Part shown: piece after piece, positions 49,982 to 60,176 of the stretch
Layout: the number at the start of each line of letters is the position of its first letter
Position numbering within the stretch: position 1 is the first letter of the stretch
Assembly (NCBI RefSeq): GCF_900156465.1
Contig: NZ_LT707064.1
Coordinates: forward strand, 2,760,501-2,824,500
Direction: 5' to 3'
Length of the DNA: 64,000 nt
DNA from: Pseudomonas sp. 7SR1
Lineage (GTDB): Bacteria; Pseudomonadota; Gammaproteobacteria; Pseudomonadales; Pseudomonadaceae
The notes under the pieces: model-generated
Told to the model about the DNA's origin: nothing
What the model saw: only the letters and a program-made list of their open reading frames with translations
Databases searched by the model: none
Program-made: the position numbers and the translations under genes

Positions 49982-51634
49982 CTAGGCCTTGGGGGTGACG
50001 GGGGATGAGCGAAGGGACGCTTGCTGCGCCAGTGCCTGGGGTTTTGAGTTGAAGGGGTGGTACTGGAAGAGCCAGGTTTCGGAAAGCGTTTCTTTCCCAA
50101 GGCGCAAATACAGGCGCATCTCGACCGGCTCGCTGCCCTCGGCAGTCAGATCGAATTGAGCGTGCCAGTGCCCCGGCAGCCCGCTGCCTGGCATGGATGC
50201 GGTCAAAACGTTAGAGAACGATCCTCTGGACGCCCATAGCACGGCTTGTGGCTTCGTGTCGCAGGTCAGCGTTTCAAGCGGCGCTCCCATGAACTCCACA
50301 ACGAATTTGCGTACTCCCTTGGGACGCGGGGAGCCTGGAATGCCCCCAGTCCCCAGGCGTGTGGCTACGCAGCGTGCCAGATTGCTGGGATACGGCTCAT
50401 CGGAAAGCCAATGCAAACGATATTTCAAGCGGTAGTGATTGCCGGCTTCGGCGGGCTCCTTGGGGACCCACATCGCGACGATGTTGTCGTGGATTTCGTC
50501 GTCGGTCGGGATTTCCACCAGTTGTACGCTTCCTTCGCCCCAGTCCTCCAGAGGTTCTACCCATACGCTGGGGCGGCGCTGATACTGGACCCTGTCCAGA
50601 TAATTGGCGAAAGATCGGTCACGTTGAAGCAGTCCGAATCCGCGGGGATTGTTGTCTGAAAATGCCGAAGCCATGGTACGTGCAGGATTGTTCAGTGGGC
50701 GCCAGATGTGCTCGCCCGTTCCCGTCCAAAGCGCCAGTCCATCGGAGTCGTGGACCTCGGGGCGCCAGTCGATAGCCGTCAGCTTGGCCGGTTCACCGAA
50801 CCAAAACATGGACGTCAGCGGGGCGATGCCGAAGCGATCGATATCCTGGCGCAGGAACAGCTCGGCCTCGATGTCCATCAGTACCCCTTCGGTGCGGCTG
50901 ATCACAAAACGATAAGCGCCACACAGACTGCTGCTATCGAGCAATGCGTAGACCGTCATGGCCGACTGTTGGTCATGGGTTGGCGTCTCGAACCAGAAGT
51001 GGGTGAAGTCCGGAAATTCTTCAGCCTTGCTCGCCGAAGCAACGTCCAGTGCTATACCCCGGGCTGAAATTCCATACTGATACTGTTCGCCAATGGCTCG
51101 AAAATACGAGGCCCCCAGAAAAGCCACCCAGTCGTTTTGTTTCCAATCGAGTTTCTTCTGGTTTCCCAGGCGACTTTCCTGGAATCGAAAACCGGCAAAA
51201 CCGCTGTCAGCTCCAAGTGCCTGAGCGGGGCTGTCGGCAGGCATGCTGAATAGCGTCTTGTCGTAATCGATAGGTTGGGAGATGCCGTTGGCGATGACAT
51301 GCATCTTGACCGGGACGCGGAAAAGGTCGCCCAGATGGAAAAACGTGAGCGGATATTTGCCGGGTCCCTTCGCGAACAGTGCACGAGTGGTGTCGAAGCG
51401 GATAAGACCTCGCGCGTTGTAATCGATTTTCGATAGAGAGGATTGCGCAGGAGTGGCGGGCCGTACGTACGGTTTCATCGCCATTTTTTCGGCGAGCGTG
51501 ATCAGCTTTTCGTAAGTGAAACGATTGGTGTCATCGATTTGCGCGATGTCACCGACAGCCGTCAGGGGAAGCTTCAATGAGGCAAATGTTGCGCAAAGCG
51601 ATGTGAACCTGAGCAGATCTCGCCGATTCAGCAT
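49982..51634 (-). CDS. opgD: Periplasmic glucan biosynthesis protein, OpgD/MdoD-like
   Basis: 550 residues from ATG at 51634, with a Tat-type leader (LNRRDLLRF then a hydrophobic stretch), as in OpgD, whereas OpgG uses Sec. The MdoG domain shows LGFAGFR-like DSGFAGFRFQESRL, VAFLGASYFRAIGEQYQYGISARGIALD and FPDFTHFWFETP. OpgG/OpgD proteins act on the backbone of osmoregulated periplasmic glucans in the periplasm. It is the first gene of a two-gene unit with the GH3 glucosidase. The open frame extends to 51706, but the Tat motif fixes the start. Confidence 0.9.
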   Translation of the reverse strand: MLNRRDLLRFTSLCATFASLKLPLTAVGDIAQIDDTNRFTYEKLITLAEKMAMKPYVRPATPAQSSLSKIDYNARGLIRFDTTRALFAKGPGKYPLTFFHLGDLFRVPVKMHVIANGISQPIDYDKTLFSMPADSPAQALGADSGFAGFRFQESRLGNQKKLDWKQNDWVAFLGASYFRAIGEQYQYGISARGIALDVASASKAEEFPDFTHFWFETPTHDQQSAMTVYALLDSSSLCGAYRFVISRTEGVLMDIEAELFLRQDIDRFGIAPLTSMFWFGEPAKLTAIDWRPEVHDSDGLALWTGTGEHIWRPLNNPARTMASAFSDNNPRGFGLLQRDRSFANYLDRVQYQRRPSVWVEPLEDWGEGSVQLVEIPTDDEIHDNIVAMWVPKEPAEAGNHYRLKYRLHWLSDEPYPSNLARCVATRLGTGGIPGSPRPKGVRKFVVEFMGAPLETLTCDTKPQAVLWASRGSFSNVLTASMPGSGLPGHWHAQFDLTAEGSEPVEMRLYLRLGKETLSETWLFQYHPFNSKPQALAQQASLRSSPVTPKA

Positions 51635-51803
51635 GGGAGCCTTCCCTGAGAGTGAACATTTGATGCAGGGATGTTCAATCGACAGGCAATGCTCGTCTAC
51701 TGTCAAACCTGACAGGTATGGGTAGGCATCCGAAGGTTGGAGTCGATTATCCAGTGGCTGCAGGTATGCCTCGTCACGGAACAGGCGACTGCATCCGGAT
51801 CGC

Positions 51804-53210
51804 TTACCCCACCTGCTTCATCTGCCGAACCGGCAACTCCACGCGGAACGTGGTGCCCACGCCGACCTCGCTGCTGACCGTAATCTCCCCATTGTGTTTC
51901 TTCACGATCCCATAGGACAGCGACAGACCAAGCCCCGTGCCCTGGCCGATGGGCTTGGTGGTGAAGAACGGGTCGAAGATCTTTTGCAGGGTTTCCGGCG
52001 GGATGCCCGAGCCGTTGTCGGCGACTTCGATCCAGACGCGATCACCCTCCACGCCGTTGCGCAGGGTGATAGTGCCGCGCTCCGGGCCGATGGCCTGGGC
52101 GGCGTTGACGATCAGGTTCATGATCACCTGGTTGATCTGCGACGGCAGGCACTCGACTTCCGGTAGAGGGGTGTACTCCTTGACCACGTCGGCCTTGTAC
52201 TTGATCTCGTTGGCCACGATGTTCAGGGTCGAATCCATGCCCTGTTGCAGATTCGCCATCTGCCATTCCTGGTTGGAGTCGACCCGGGAGAAGTCCTTGA
52301 GGTCCTTGACGATCTGTCCGACCCGGGCGATGCCATCCTTGGACTCCTTGATCAGCAGCGGTATGTCTTCGACGAGAAAGTCCAGTTCCACCTGTTCGCG
52401 CAGCTTCGCCAGGCGCACCACCGTCTCCGGCGAGGCGATGGCCTGTTCGGCGCTGCCATAAGCCAGGAGCATTTCCTCCAGTTTGCCGAAGTAACCGTCC
52501 AGCGCCCCCAGGTTGGAGGAAATGAAGCCGATCGGGTTGTTGATCTCATGGGCGACCCCGGCGGCCAACTGGCCCAGGGAGGCGAGCTTTTCCGATTGCA
52601 CCAGTTGGGTTTCCAGCATCTTGCGTTCGTCGATTTCCATCTGCAGCAAGGAGCTGGCCTGCTTGAACGCCTGGGTCCGTTGTTCCACCAGCTCTTCGAG
52701 CTTGTTCATCTTCAACTGTGCGCGGGAGGTCATTTCCCACTTGGTGGTCAGGGTGTTGGCCATCTGCTGGACTTCGATGTTGTCGAAGGGCTTCTTCAGG
52801 ATCAGCAGCCGGTCATGGCCGTTCAAGCGGTCCAGCAGTTCATCCCAGGAGTAATCCGAATAAGCGGTGCAGACCACCACCTGCAATTGCGGGTCGCGTT
52901 TCCAGAGTTCCTCGATGGTCCTGGCGCCGTCCCAGCCCTCGGGCATGCGCATGTCGACGAAGGCCAGGGCGTACGGACGATCCTGTTCCAGCGCCTGCAG
53001 CAGCTTGTTCAAGCCTTCCTGCCCGCCATAGGCCGAGTCGAGTTCGAAGACCGGGCCGACAGGTTTCGGTGCCTCGCCGAACAGGGCGTTCTCCATGTCT
53101 TGCAGGTCCGTGTTGCTGTCGTCCTGGGGCGTGAGGATCTTGCGGAAATCGTCATGAATGGCAGGCGTATCGTCGATCAGCAGGATGCGCCGGTTGCTCA
53201 GGCTGTTCAT
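51804..53210 (-). CDS. REC-histidine kinase hybrid (receiver first)
   Basis: 468 residues. The N-terminal receiver (about 7-150) has phospho-acceptor D86 in FVDMRMP and the lysine in LILKKPFD. A coiled coil at about 165-205 leads to a histidine kinase core with H221 in GVAHEINNP, then N-box [19 protein letters not shown] and [16 protein letters not shown]. It has no membrane segment. The receiver closely resembles those in the two GGDEF/EAL proteins of the same operon. The ATG overlaps the stop of the upstream kinase gene (ATGA). It is the last gene of the operon. Confidence 0.91.
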   Translation of the reverse strand: MNSLSNRRILLIDDTPAIHDDFRKILTPQDDSNTDLQDMENALFGEAPKPVGPVFELDSAYGGQEGLNKLLQALEQDRPYALAFVDMRMPEGWDGARTIEELWKRDPQLQVVVCTAYSDYSWDELLDRLNGHDRLLILKKPFDNIEVQQMANTLTTKWEMTSRAQLKMNKLEELVEQRTQAFKQASSLLQMEIDERKMLETQLVQSEKLASLGQLAAGVAHEINNPIGFISSNLGALDGYFGKLEEMLLAYGSAEQAIASPETVVRLAKLREQVELDFLVEDIPLLIKESKDGIARVGQIVKDLKDFSRVDSNQEWQMANLQQGMDSTLNIVANEIKYKADVVKEYTPLPEVECLPSQINQVIMNLIVNAAQAIGPERGTITLRNGVEGDRVWIEVADNGSGIPPETLQKIFDPFFTTKPIGQGTGLGLSLSYGIVKKHNGEITVSSEVGVGTTFRVELPVRQMKQVG

Positions 53211-55009
53211 GGCTCACCTTCCGCGAGTTTCAGGGGCACTTGCAACACGAACGTCGCCCCCGTGCCTGGCCCGTCACTGTGGGCGGTGAGATGGCCGTTC
53301 ATTTCAATGGCTGCCAGTGCGCAGCTGTGCAGGCCGAAACCGTGGCCTTCCTTGCGGGTGGTGAAACCGTGGGCGAAGATGCGGGTCATGTTTTGCGCCG
53401 GGATGCCTTCGCCTTCGTCCTTGACGCTGATCTGCAGGGTCTCGCCATCCACCACTTGGGCGCTCAGGGTCATGTTCCGCGCATGATTGGACACCCCGGC
53501 CATGGCGTACTTGGCGTTGCTGATCAGGTTGATCAGGATCAGCAGCAGGCGGTGCTTGTCGCCCATGATCCGGGGTACGTCGCCGTACTCCTTGATCACG
53601 GTTACATGGTGGCGGGTCAGGGCACCGGAATTCATGCGCAGGGCGTCTTCGAGCAGTTCGCTGACCACCAGCGGCTCCATCAGGCTGTTGGCACCGGCGT
53701 AGGATTGCTGGGTGGAGACGATGTCCTTGATGTGGTCCACGCTCTTGCTCAACTGCGCCAGTTCATCGAGCAGGCCCTGCTGTTCGACCGCCATGGCCTC
53801 CACCAGCTGGTTGAGGTAGCCGGGCAGCAGCTTGCCCTTTTCGTCTTCGGTGAGGAAATGCCCCAGGTCGTGGGGGTGCTCGTTGATCAATTGCATCGCC
53901 TTGCCCAGCCCCTGGGCCTTGCTGCCGCGCAGTTTGCGGCTGACCAGATCGGCGGAGATATTCACGCTGTTGAGCACGTTGCCCACGTTGTGCAGGACGT
54001 TGGTGGCGATCTCCGCCATGCCGGCCTGGCGGGCGGTATCCATCAGTTCGCTCTGGGTGTCCTTGAGCTGGCGGGTGCGCTCCTCGACCCGTTGCTCCAG
54101 CTCGTCGTTGGCGCTTTGCAGGGCGCTGTTGACCCGCTTGATCTCGGCGAAGCTGCGCACCAGCCGGATCGCCAGCCAGATCAGGATCAGCACCAGGAAC
54201 GTGGCGAACACCAGCAGGTACACATGGTTGCGCTGGTGCTTGCTGGCCGCTGTCTCCTGGTCTTTCTCCAGCAGGTGGGTGATGGCGTCCAGGTGATCGG
54301 AAACGGGGACGGCTTCGATACCCTGCAACAATTCGTTGACCCGAGGTTGTTCGCGCAGGATCAGGGCGATGTGCCGGCTCAGGATATCGACCGAACCCCC
54401 CAGTCCCACCGGCAGGCGCTCTTTGTTGATGTCGAGCCGGTTCAGGCCCAGCAGCACTTCGGCGGCGACTTCAGGGGTGGTGAGATGGGAAAACTCCATG
54501 CTGCTGAGCAGCAGGTCGTAGGTATCGATGGTGACGCTCTGCAGTTGCAGTTTTTCCGTATCGGGCAGTTGGGCGAACTGGGCCTGGATGTCATCTTCGG
54601 CGGTCGGCAGGAAGGCCAGGGAGTTGCGCAGCACCGCATTGTGGGACTTGAACTGTTCCACCAGGCGGGTCTTTTCCTTGACGGCCTTGAGGTATTCGTC
54701 CCGCAGGCCCTCCCACCGCGAGGGTGTGTGGCGGCCCGGCTCCGACTCGATGGCGTCCAGGCGCTGCCACAGGCGCGTCATCTCGTGCAGCGGCGAGACC
54801 AGCGGGTCGTAGTTGTGGCTCAGGGCGATCCGTGACTTGAGCACTTCGTTGTCCCAGATGGCGTCCTGCTGCTTGAGCAGGCGGATCAGGTCCCGGGACT
54901 CGATGTACGAGGCGGCCTGCTGTGCACTGGAATTGACATACATGAACAGCAGGATCGAAGCGAGCAGGAGGCCGACAAGCAACAGGCTGATACGACGAAG
55001 AGGGCTCAT
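53207..55009 (-). CDS. Membrane sensor histidine kinase with large periplasmic domain
   Basis: 600 residues from ATG at 55009. Membrane helices at about 8-25 and 262-284 bracket a helical periplasmic sensor of about 235 residues, which resembles DAHL-type all-helical sensors. A coiled coil (295-330) and a kinase core with H340 in TNVLHNVGN follow, then LINLISNAKYAM and a C-terminal GHGFGLHSCALAAIEM. The ATG overlaps the stop of the cytochrome peroxidase gene (ATGA); its own stop overlaps the next kinase gene. The ligand is unknown. Confidence 0.9.
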   Translation of the reverse strand: MSPLRRISLLLVGLLLASILLFMYVNSSAQQAASYIESRDLIRLLKQQDAIWDNEVLKSRIALSHNYDPLVSPLHEMTRLWQRLDAIESEPGRHTPSRWEGLRDEYLKAVKEKTRLVEQFKSHNAVLRNSLAFLPTAEDDIQAQFAQLPDTEKLQLQSVTIDTYDLLLSSMEFSHLTTPEVAAEVLLGLNRLDINKERLPVGLGGSVDILSRHIALILREQPRVNELLQGIEAVPVSDHLDAITHLLEKDQETAASKHQRNHVYLLVFATFLVLILIWLAIRLVRSFAEIKRVNSALQSANDELEQRVEERTRQLKDTQSELMDTARQAGMAEIATNVLHNVGNVLNSVNISADLVSRKLRGSKAQGLGKAMQLINEHPHDLGHFLTEDEKGKLLPGYLNQLVEAMAVEQQGLLDELAQLSKSVDHIKDIVSTQQSYAGANSLMEPLVVSELLEDALRMNSGALTRHHVTVIKEYGDVPRIMGDKHRLLLILINLISNAKYAMAGVSNHARNMTLSAQVVDGETLQISVKDEGEGIPAQNMTRIFAHGFTTRKEGHGFGLHSCALAAIEMNGHLTAHSDGPGTGATFVLQVPLKLAEGEP

Positions 55010-55965
55010 AGGGGCTTGCCCTCCCATTCACCGGTCAGGGTCTTGAGGAATTCGACGATCAGCTCCGTGTCGTTCTTCAAGGGCTCACGCCCTAGCTGGT
55101 ACTTGAACATCACCTGAACCGCCTGTTCCAGGGTCGACGCGGAACTGTCATGGAAATACGGGGCGGTGACGGCGACGTTGCGCAGGCTGGGGACCTTGAA
55201 GACCTGGCGGTCGGCTTCGTCGCCAGTGACGTTGAACCGACCTTCGTCGGCCCGGGCAGGGTGGCCCCGGTCCTGGATGTAATCACCCATGACGCCGAAT
55301 TTCTGGAACATGTTGCCGCCGATGTTCACCCCCTGGTGGCAGGCGATGCAGCCGTATTCCTTGAAACGCTGGTAGCCGAACTTTTCCCTGGGCGTGAGGA
55401 TATCGGTGTCGCCCAGCAGATATTTGTCGAAGCGCGAGTTGGGGGTCAGCAGGGTGCGTTCGAAGTCGGCCAGGGCATGCTTGATGTTCGGTTGGGTGAC
55501 CCCGTCGGGGTAGGCGTCGGCAAAGTCCTTGGCGTAGCCCGGGTCGTCGGCGATGCGCTTGACCACGGTTTCCCAGGTACTGCCCATTTCCGCGGGGCTG
55601 GTCACGACCACATGCACCTGTTCTTCCAGGGTGTCGACGCGACCGTCCCAGAACTGGTGGAAGTTCAGGCTGGCGTTGAACACGGTGGGGGTATTGACCT
55701 CCACCGGCTTGCCGTCGAAGCCCAGGGAAAACGGTTTGTCGTCGGCGCCGCCCTTGTCCAGGCGATGGCAACTGGCGCAGGACAGGGTGTTGTTGACCGA
55801 TAGCCGTGGATCATGGAACAGGCGCTGGCCGAGCTGGACACGCTTGGGGTCCAGGGCAGGAATGGGAGGCAACGGTTTGAGCGGTTCGTCGAGGGGGGCG
55901 GCATGGGCGGTCAGGCCCAAGCCCATGAGCAGGCCGAGAGCCAATAACGATACAGATGACGCCAT
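55006..55965 (-). CDS. Di-haem cytochrome c peroxidase
   Basis: 319 residues with a signal peptide (cleavage near LTAHA). Two haem-binding motifs, CASCH (C63, C66) and CIACH (C206, C209), and the peroxidase pattern RLFHDPRLS, FWDGRVDTLEEQ and VPSLRNVAVTAPYFHD are present, so this is a periplasmic CcpA/MauG-family peroxidase that reduces H2O2 with cytochrome c electrons. It is unusual in being embedded in a signalling operon: 42 bases after the REC-GGDEF-EAL gene and overlapping the membrane kinase gene. Confidence 0.92.
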   Translation of the reverse strand: MASSVSLLALGLLMGLGLTAHAAPLDEPLKPLPPIPALDPKRVQLGQRLFHDPRLSVNNTLSCASCHRLDKGGADDKPFSLGFDGKPVEVNTPTVFNASLNFHQFWDGRVDTLEEQVHVVVTSPAEMGSTWETVVKRIADDPGYAKDFADAYPDGVTQPNIKHALADFERTLLTPNSRFDKYLLGDTDILTPREKFGYQRFKEYGCIACHQGVNIGGNMFQKFGVMGDYIQDRGHPARADEGRFNVTGDEADRQVFKVPSLRNVAVTAPYFHDSSASTLEQAVQVMFKYQLGREPLKNDTELIVEFLKTLTGEWEGKPL

Positions 55966-56007
55966 CGGATGCTTCCTTGAATCTCTGGGTGGATGAATCC
56001 TGGGGAT

Positions 56008-57882
56008 TCATGAAAACGGGTTCGGACGTTGTTCCCACTCGGCTACCCACTGGACAAAGGCTTGCGGCTCCACTGCCCTGCTGAAGTAGTACCCCTGGGC
56101 TTCCTCGCACTGGTGGGCCTTGAGGAATTCCAGTTGCTCAAGGGTTTCCACGCCTTCGGCGATGATGTGCAGGTTCAGGCTCCTGCCCAGGCTGATGATG
56201 GTGCTCACCAGCTTGGCGTCGTTGCTGTCGATGCTCAGGTCGCCCACGAACGACTGGTCGATCTTCAGCACATCCACCGGAAATTTCTGCAGGTAGCTCA
56301 GGCTCGAATAGCCAGTACCGAAGTCGTCGATGGCCAGGCGTATCCCCAGTTGCTTGATGGCCTTGAGGACGGCGACGGTGGTGTCGATGTTCTGCATCAA
56401 CACGCTTTCGGTGATCTCCAGTTCTAACTGTGTCGGGTCCAGCCCGGTTTCCTTGAGGGTGTGGGCGATGCCTTCTACGAAGCCTCGTTGCCGGAAATCG
56501 ATGGCCGAGACGTTCACCGACAGGTACAGCGGCTTCATGCCCTGGGCCTGCCAGCGGCAGGCCTGCTGGCAGGCTTCCTGGAGCACCCACTGGCTCAGGG
56601 GCACGATCAGGCCGCTGTCCTCGGCTACCGGGATGAAATCCGACGGGTAAATCAGCCCGTGGCCGGGCCGGTCCCAGCGCACCAGCGCCTCGACGCCGAC
56701 CACCTTGCCAGTGTGCAGGTCCAGCTTGGGCTGGTAATGCAGCACGAACTCCTTGCGTTGCAGGGCCAGGCGCAAGCCGGACTCGATGGTCTGTTGCTGG
56801 CGGGCCCGGCGGTTCATGTCTTCGGTGAAGAAACGGTAGTCGTTGGGCCCGGTCTCCTTGACGTTGCGCATCGCCGTCTCGGCTTTCTTGATCAACGCCA
56901 CCGCATCGAAACCGTCGGCCGGGTACAGGCTGACCCCCAGGCTCGCGGTGACGGTCAGGTCATGTCCATCGATGGGGTGGGGCGTGCTGATGGCCGTCAG
57001 CAGTTTTTCCGCCACACCCTTGATCTGCTGCGGATCCGTGACGTCACCCAGCACCACCACGAACTCGTCGGAGCCGTAGCGAAACACCGAATCGGATTCG
57101 CGCACCACGGTAGCCAGGGTCCTGGCCACACGCTTGAGCATTTCATCGCCCACCGGATGCCCCAGGGCGTTGTTGATGCGCTTGAAGCGGTCCAGTCCGA
57201 TGAACATGACCGCCAGTTGCCGGTCATGCCGGCGGCACTGGGCCATGGCCTGGGTCAGGCGATCGCCCAGCAGCATGCTGTTGGGCAGCTCGGTGAGCAC
57301 GTCGTATTGCAGCAGGTGCGACACCTTGAGCAGTTCCTGGACCCGCTCCTCGATGGTGCGCTCCAGGCTGCGCATCTTGCGCGCCGCATCCTGGGCCAGT
57401 TGCCATTTCCAGGTCATGGCACTGGCCATCTGGCGGATTTCCAGGGTGTCGAACGGTTTCTTGAGGATCAGCAGCTGGTCGTCGAATTCGATGCGCTCCG
57501 ACATGGTTTCCCAGGTGTAATCCGAAAACGCCGTACACAGGGCGATCTGCAGCCGCGGGTCGGCTTCCCAGAGACGCTCGATGGTCTGCAGGCCGTCCCA
57601 GCCCGGCGGCATGCGCATGTCGGCGAACACCAGTGCATAAGGCTGGCCTTCGGCCTGGGCGCGCTTGACCAGTTCCAGGGCTTCTTCGCCCTGATAGGCC
57701 GAGTCGATCTGGAACTGCAGCCGGCTCACCTGGGGCGTGCCGAACAGCAGGCTCTCGGTGTCGTCCAGCGAGTCGTCGCTGCCGGCGCTGGGGCTGAGGA
57801 TCTTGCGAAAATCCTGGTGGATCGCCGGCGTATCGTCCACCACCAGGATTCGCCGGTTGGCAGGTACCGACATAGGGTTCAT
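56008..57882 (-). CDS. REC-GGDEF-EAL response regulator, likely c-di-GMP phosphodiesterase
   Basis: 624 residues. Receiver at about 9-155 (D88), GGDEF domain at about 190-355, EAL domain at about 365-615. The GGDEF motif reads G270-S-D-E-F and the metal-binding aspartate of the usual LDLD box is glycine (FIGLDRF), so cyclase activity is probably lost. EAL is intact: E398-A-L-V-R-W, DDFGTGYSSLSYL, KIDQSF. It should hydrolyse c-di-GMP when its receiver permits. Its ATG overlaps the stop of the upstream GGDEF/EAL gene (ATGA). Confidence 0.91.
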   Translation of the reverse strand: MNPMSVPANRRILVVDDTPAIHQDFRKILSPSAGSDDSLDDTESLLFGTPQVSRLQFQIDSAYQGEEALELVKRAQAEGQPYALVFADMRMPPGWDGLQTIERLWEADPRLQIALCTAFSDYTWETMSERIEFDDQLLILKKPFDTLEIRQMASAMTWKWQLAQDAARKMRSLERTIEERVQELLKVSHLLQYDVLTELPNSMLLGDRLTQAMAQCRRHDRQLAVMFIGLDRFKRINNALGHPVGDEMLKRVARTLATVVRESDSVFRYGSDEFVVVLGDVTDPQQIKGVAEKLLTAISTPHPIDGHDLTVTASLGVSLYPADGFDAVALIKKAETAMRNVKETGPNDYRFFTEDMNRRARQQQTIESGLRLALQRKEFVLHYQPKLDLHTGKVVGVEALVRWDRPGHGLIYPSDFIPVAEDSGLIVPLSQWVLQEACQQACRWQAQGMKPLYLSVNVSAIDFRQRGFVEGIAHTLKETGLDPTQLELEITESVLMQNIDTTVAVLKAIKQLGIRLAIDDFGTGYSSLSYLQKFPVDVLKIDQSFVGDLSIDSNDAKLVSTIISLGRSLNLHIIAEGVETLEQLEFLKAHQCEEAQGYYFSRAVEPQAFVQWVAEWEQRPNPFS

Positions 57883-60176
57883 GGATTGCTCTCCGACAGC
57901 TGGCTCGCGGGCCGTGTCCAATGATCCGTCACGGGAACGATGGTACCGGCCTTGAGCAGTTCTCCGGCCTGGCCGCTGTCCACCACCGTGCTGAAGTAGT
58001 GACCCTGGGCCAGGATCGGCCCGCCGCTGCCGCTGGACATCAGCGTGGTGCGTTGCTCCTGGGTCTCGACGCCTTCGGCAATGATCCCGATGCCCACGTC
58101 CCGGGCGAAATTGATGATCGCCCGCAGGGTCGTGGCGTTCTCGGGGTCGGCGTTGGCGCTGTCGAGAAACCTCTGGGCGAGCTTGAGGTGGTTGACCCGA
58201 TAGGTCTTGAGGTAATCGAAGGAGGAATACTCGGTGCCGAAGTCGTCGATGGCGATCTGCACGCCCAACTCGCACAGCCGCGGCAGCACGTCGTTGTGGG
58301 TCCACTTGGTCTGGGCCAGGGTGGCTTCGGTCACGTCGAAGCGCAGGTCCCAGGGCGCCAGTTCCCAACGTGCGGTGGTGCGCAGGACATCGTAGATCAG
58401 CTCCGGGCCGGTCTTGAGCTGGGTCAGGGACAGGTCGATGGCGATGACCGGGGGCGCCATGCCCTGGTCGCGCCACTGGCGCATCTGCTGGCAGGCCTGG
58501 TCGAGCACCCAATGGCCGAGGGCGACGATGATCCCGCTCTTCTCGGCCGCCGGCATGAACGCCGAAGGTTCCAGCCAGCCCCGTTCGGGATGCTTCCAGC
58601 GCACCTGGACACCCATGCCCAGGATCTTGCCGGTGCCGAGGTCGACCTCCGGCAGGTAGTGCAACTGCAACTCGTTGTTCTCGATGGCCTGGCGCAGGTC
58701 GTTGGTCAGGGTGACCCGGTCGGTAACCTCCTGGTTGATCTCTTCATTGTGGAAGTGGTACTGGTTCCGGCCTTTTTCCTTGGAGCGGTACAGGGCCATG
58801 TCGGACTGCGCCATCAGGCTGTCGGCGCTCGGGCTCTGGGGGGTGTACAGGGCGATGCCGATGCTCACGGAAATCCGCACATCGTTGCCGTCCAGGGAGT
58901 AGGGCGCCACCAGGGTATCGCGGATCTTGGCCGCCAGGGCCGCACAATGGGTCGGCTCGTGGACGTCCAGTTGCAGGATGGCGAACTCGTCGCCGCCCAG
59001 GCGCGCCACCACATCGTTCTCCCTGGTACAGTCTTTCAGGCGCTTGGCGACCTCCTGCAACAGCAGGTCGCCGATGGGGTGGCCCAGGGTGTCGTTGATC
59101 CGCTTGAAGTGGTCCAGGTCCAGGTAGAACATCGCAAACGGCGCGGCGCCCCGACGCGCGGCGGCGAAGGCCTGGTGCAGGCGCTCGATCACCGTGGCGC
59201 GGTTGGCCAGGCCGGTCAGGCTGTCGGTGCGGGCCAGCAGGGCGATCTTTTCCTCGGCCAGCTTGCGTTCGGTGATGTCCAGGATGATCCCTTCCACCTC
59301 CAGGAGCAGGCCCTGTTCGTTACGCACCGGAATGTAGCGGTTTTCCACCCAGCGGAACGAGCCGTCGCCGGTGCGCATGCGAAACTCGATGGAGGCCCCC
59401 GTCGTGTCACGATCCAGCACGCGCACCATGGCCTGGTCGATCTTGGCCTGGTCGTCCGGATGGATCAGCATCTGTGCCCATTCAGGCGAGTTGACCAGTT
59501 GCGCCGCCACATGACCGAACTTGGTGATGTTGTGGGAGATGTACATCAAGGGAAACGGCGGTTCGCCGCGCAGGCGATAGAGGATGGTGGGGCTGTTCTG
59601 CACGATGATGTTGGCGTCCGCCAGCTCCCGGGTGCGTTCTTGCACCGCCTGTTCGAGCATGTCCATTTTCAGCGCGGCGTCTTCGGTCATCTGCCATTTG
59701 ACGGTCAGGGTGCTGGCCATCTGGCGGATCTCGATGGCGTCGAAGGGTTTTTTCAGGATCAGCAGGCGGTCGCCCAGTTCGAGACGATCGGCGATGTCCT
59801 CCCAGGAATAGTCCGAATAGGCGGTGCACAGTGCCACTTGCAGCTTGGGATCGACGCGCCACAGCCGCTCGATGGTTTCCAGGCCATCCCAGCCAGGGGG
59901 CATGCGCATGTCGATGAAGGCCATGGCGTAGGGCTGGCCCTGTTCCAGCGCCGTTTCCACCTTGTTCAGGGCTTCCATGCCCTGGAAGGCCGAATCGAGG
60001 ATGAAACTGTGGCTGGCCGCCGCCACCGGAGCGCCGAACAAAGCCTCCTCGGCACTGCTCAGGCTGTCTTCGGGGGCCTCCTGGGGGCTGAGGATCTTGC
60101 GGAAATCCTCATGGATCGTCTGGGTGTCGTCGACGATCAGAATCCGCCGGTTGGCCTTGTCCAGGGGCAGGCTCAT
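57879..60176 (-). CDS. REC-PAS-GGDEF-EAL response regulator, likely diguanylate cyclase
   Basis: 765 residues from ATG at 60176. Receiver at about 9-155 (D89), PAS/PAC at about 185-305, GGDEF at about 315-475, EAL-like at about 485-750. The cyclase site is complete (LDLDHF; G394-G-D-E-F) with an RxxD product-inhibition site (R386-D389). The EAL motif is lost (G522-V-Q at that place), KID reads KLA and DDFGTGYSS reads DDFGTEYSS, so it is probably not a phosphodiesterase. No strong ribosome site marks the start; ATGs at 60242, 60272 and 60284 are alternatives. It is the first gene of the operon. Confidence 0.89.
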   Translation of the reverse strand: MSLPLDKANRRILIVDDTQTIHEDFRKILSPQEAPEDSLSSAEEALFGAPVAAASHSFILDSAFQGMEALNKVETALEQGQPYAMAFIDMRMPPGWDGLETIERLWRVDPKLQVALCTAYSDYSWEDIADRLELGDRLLILKKPFDAIEIRQMASTLTVKWQMTEDAALKMDMLEQAVQERTRELADANIIVQNSPTILYRLRGEPPFPLMYISHNITKFGHVAAQLVNSPEWAQMLIHPDDQAKIDQAMVRVLDRDTTGASIEFRMRTGDGSFRWVENRYIPVRNEQGLLLEVEGIILDITERKLAEEKIALLARTDSLTGLANRATVIERLHQAFAAARRGAAPFAMFYLDLDHFKRINDTLGHPIGDLLLQEVAKRLKDCTRENDVVARLGGDEFAILQLDVHEPTHCAALAAKIRDTLVAPYSLDGNDVRISVSIGIALYTPQSPSADSLMAQSDMALYRSKEKGRNQYHFHNEEINQEVTDRVTLTNDLRQAIENNELQLHYLPEVDLGTGKILGMGVQVRWKHPERGWLEPSAFMPAAEKSGIIVALGHWVLDQACQQMRQWRDQGMAPPVIAIDLSLTQLKTGPELIYDVLRTTARWELAPWDLRFDVTEATLAQTKWTHNDVLPRLCELGVQIAIDDFGTEYSSFDYLKTYRVNHLKLAQRFLDSANADPENATTLRAIINFARDVGIGIIAEGVETQEQRTTLMSSGSGGPILAQGHYFSTVVDSGQAGELLKAGTIVPVTDHWTRPASQLSESNP

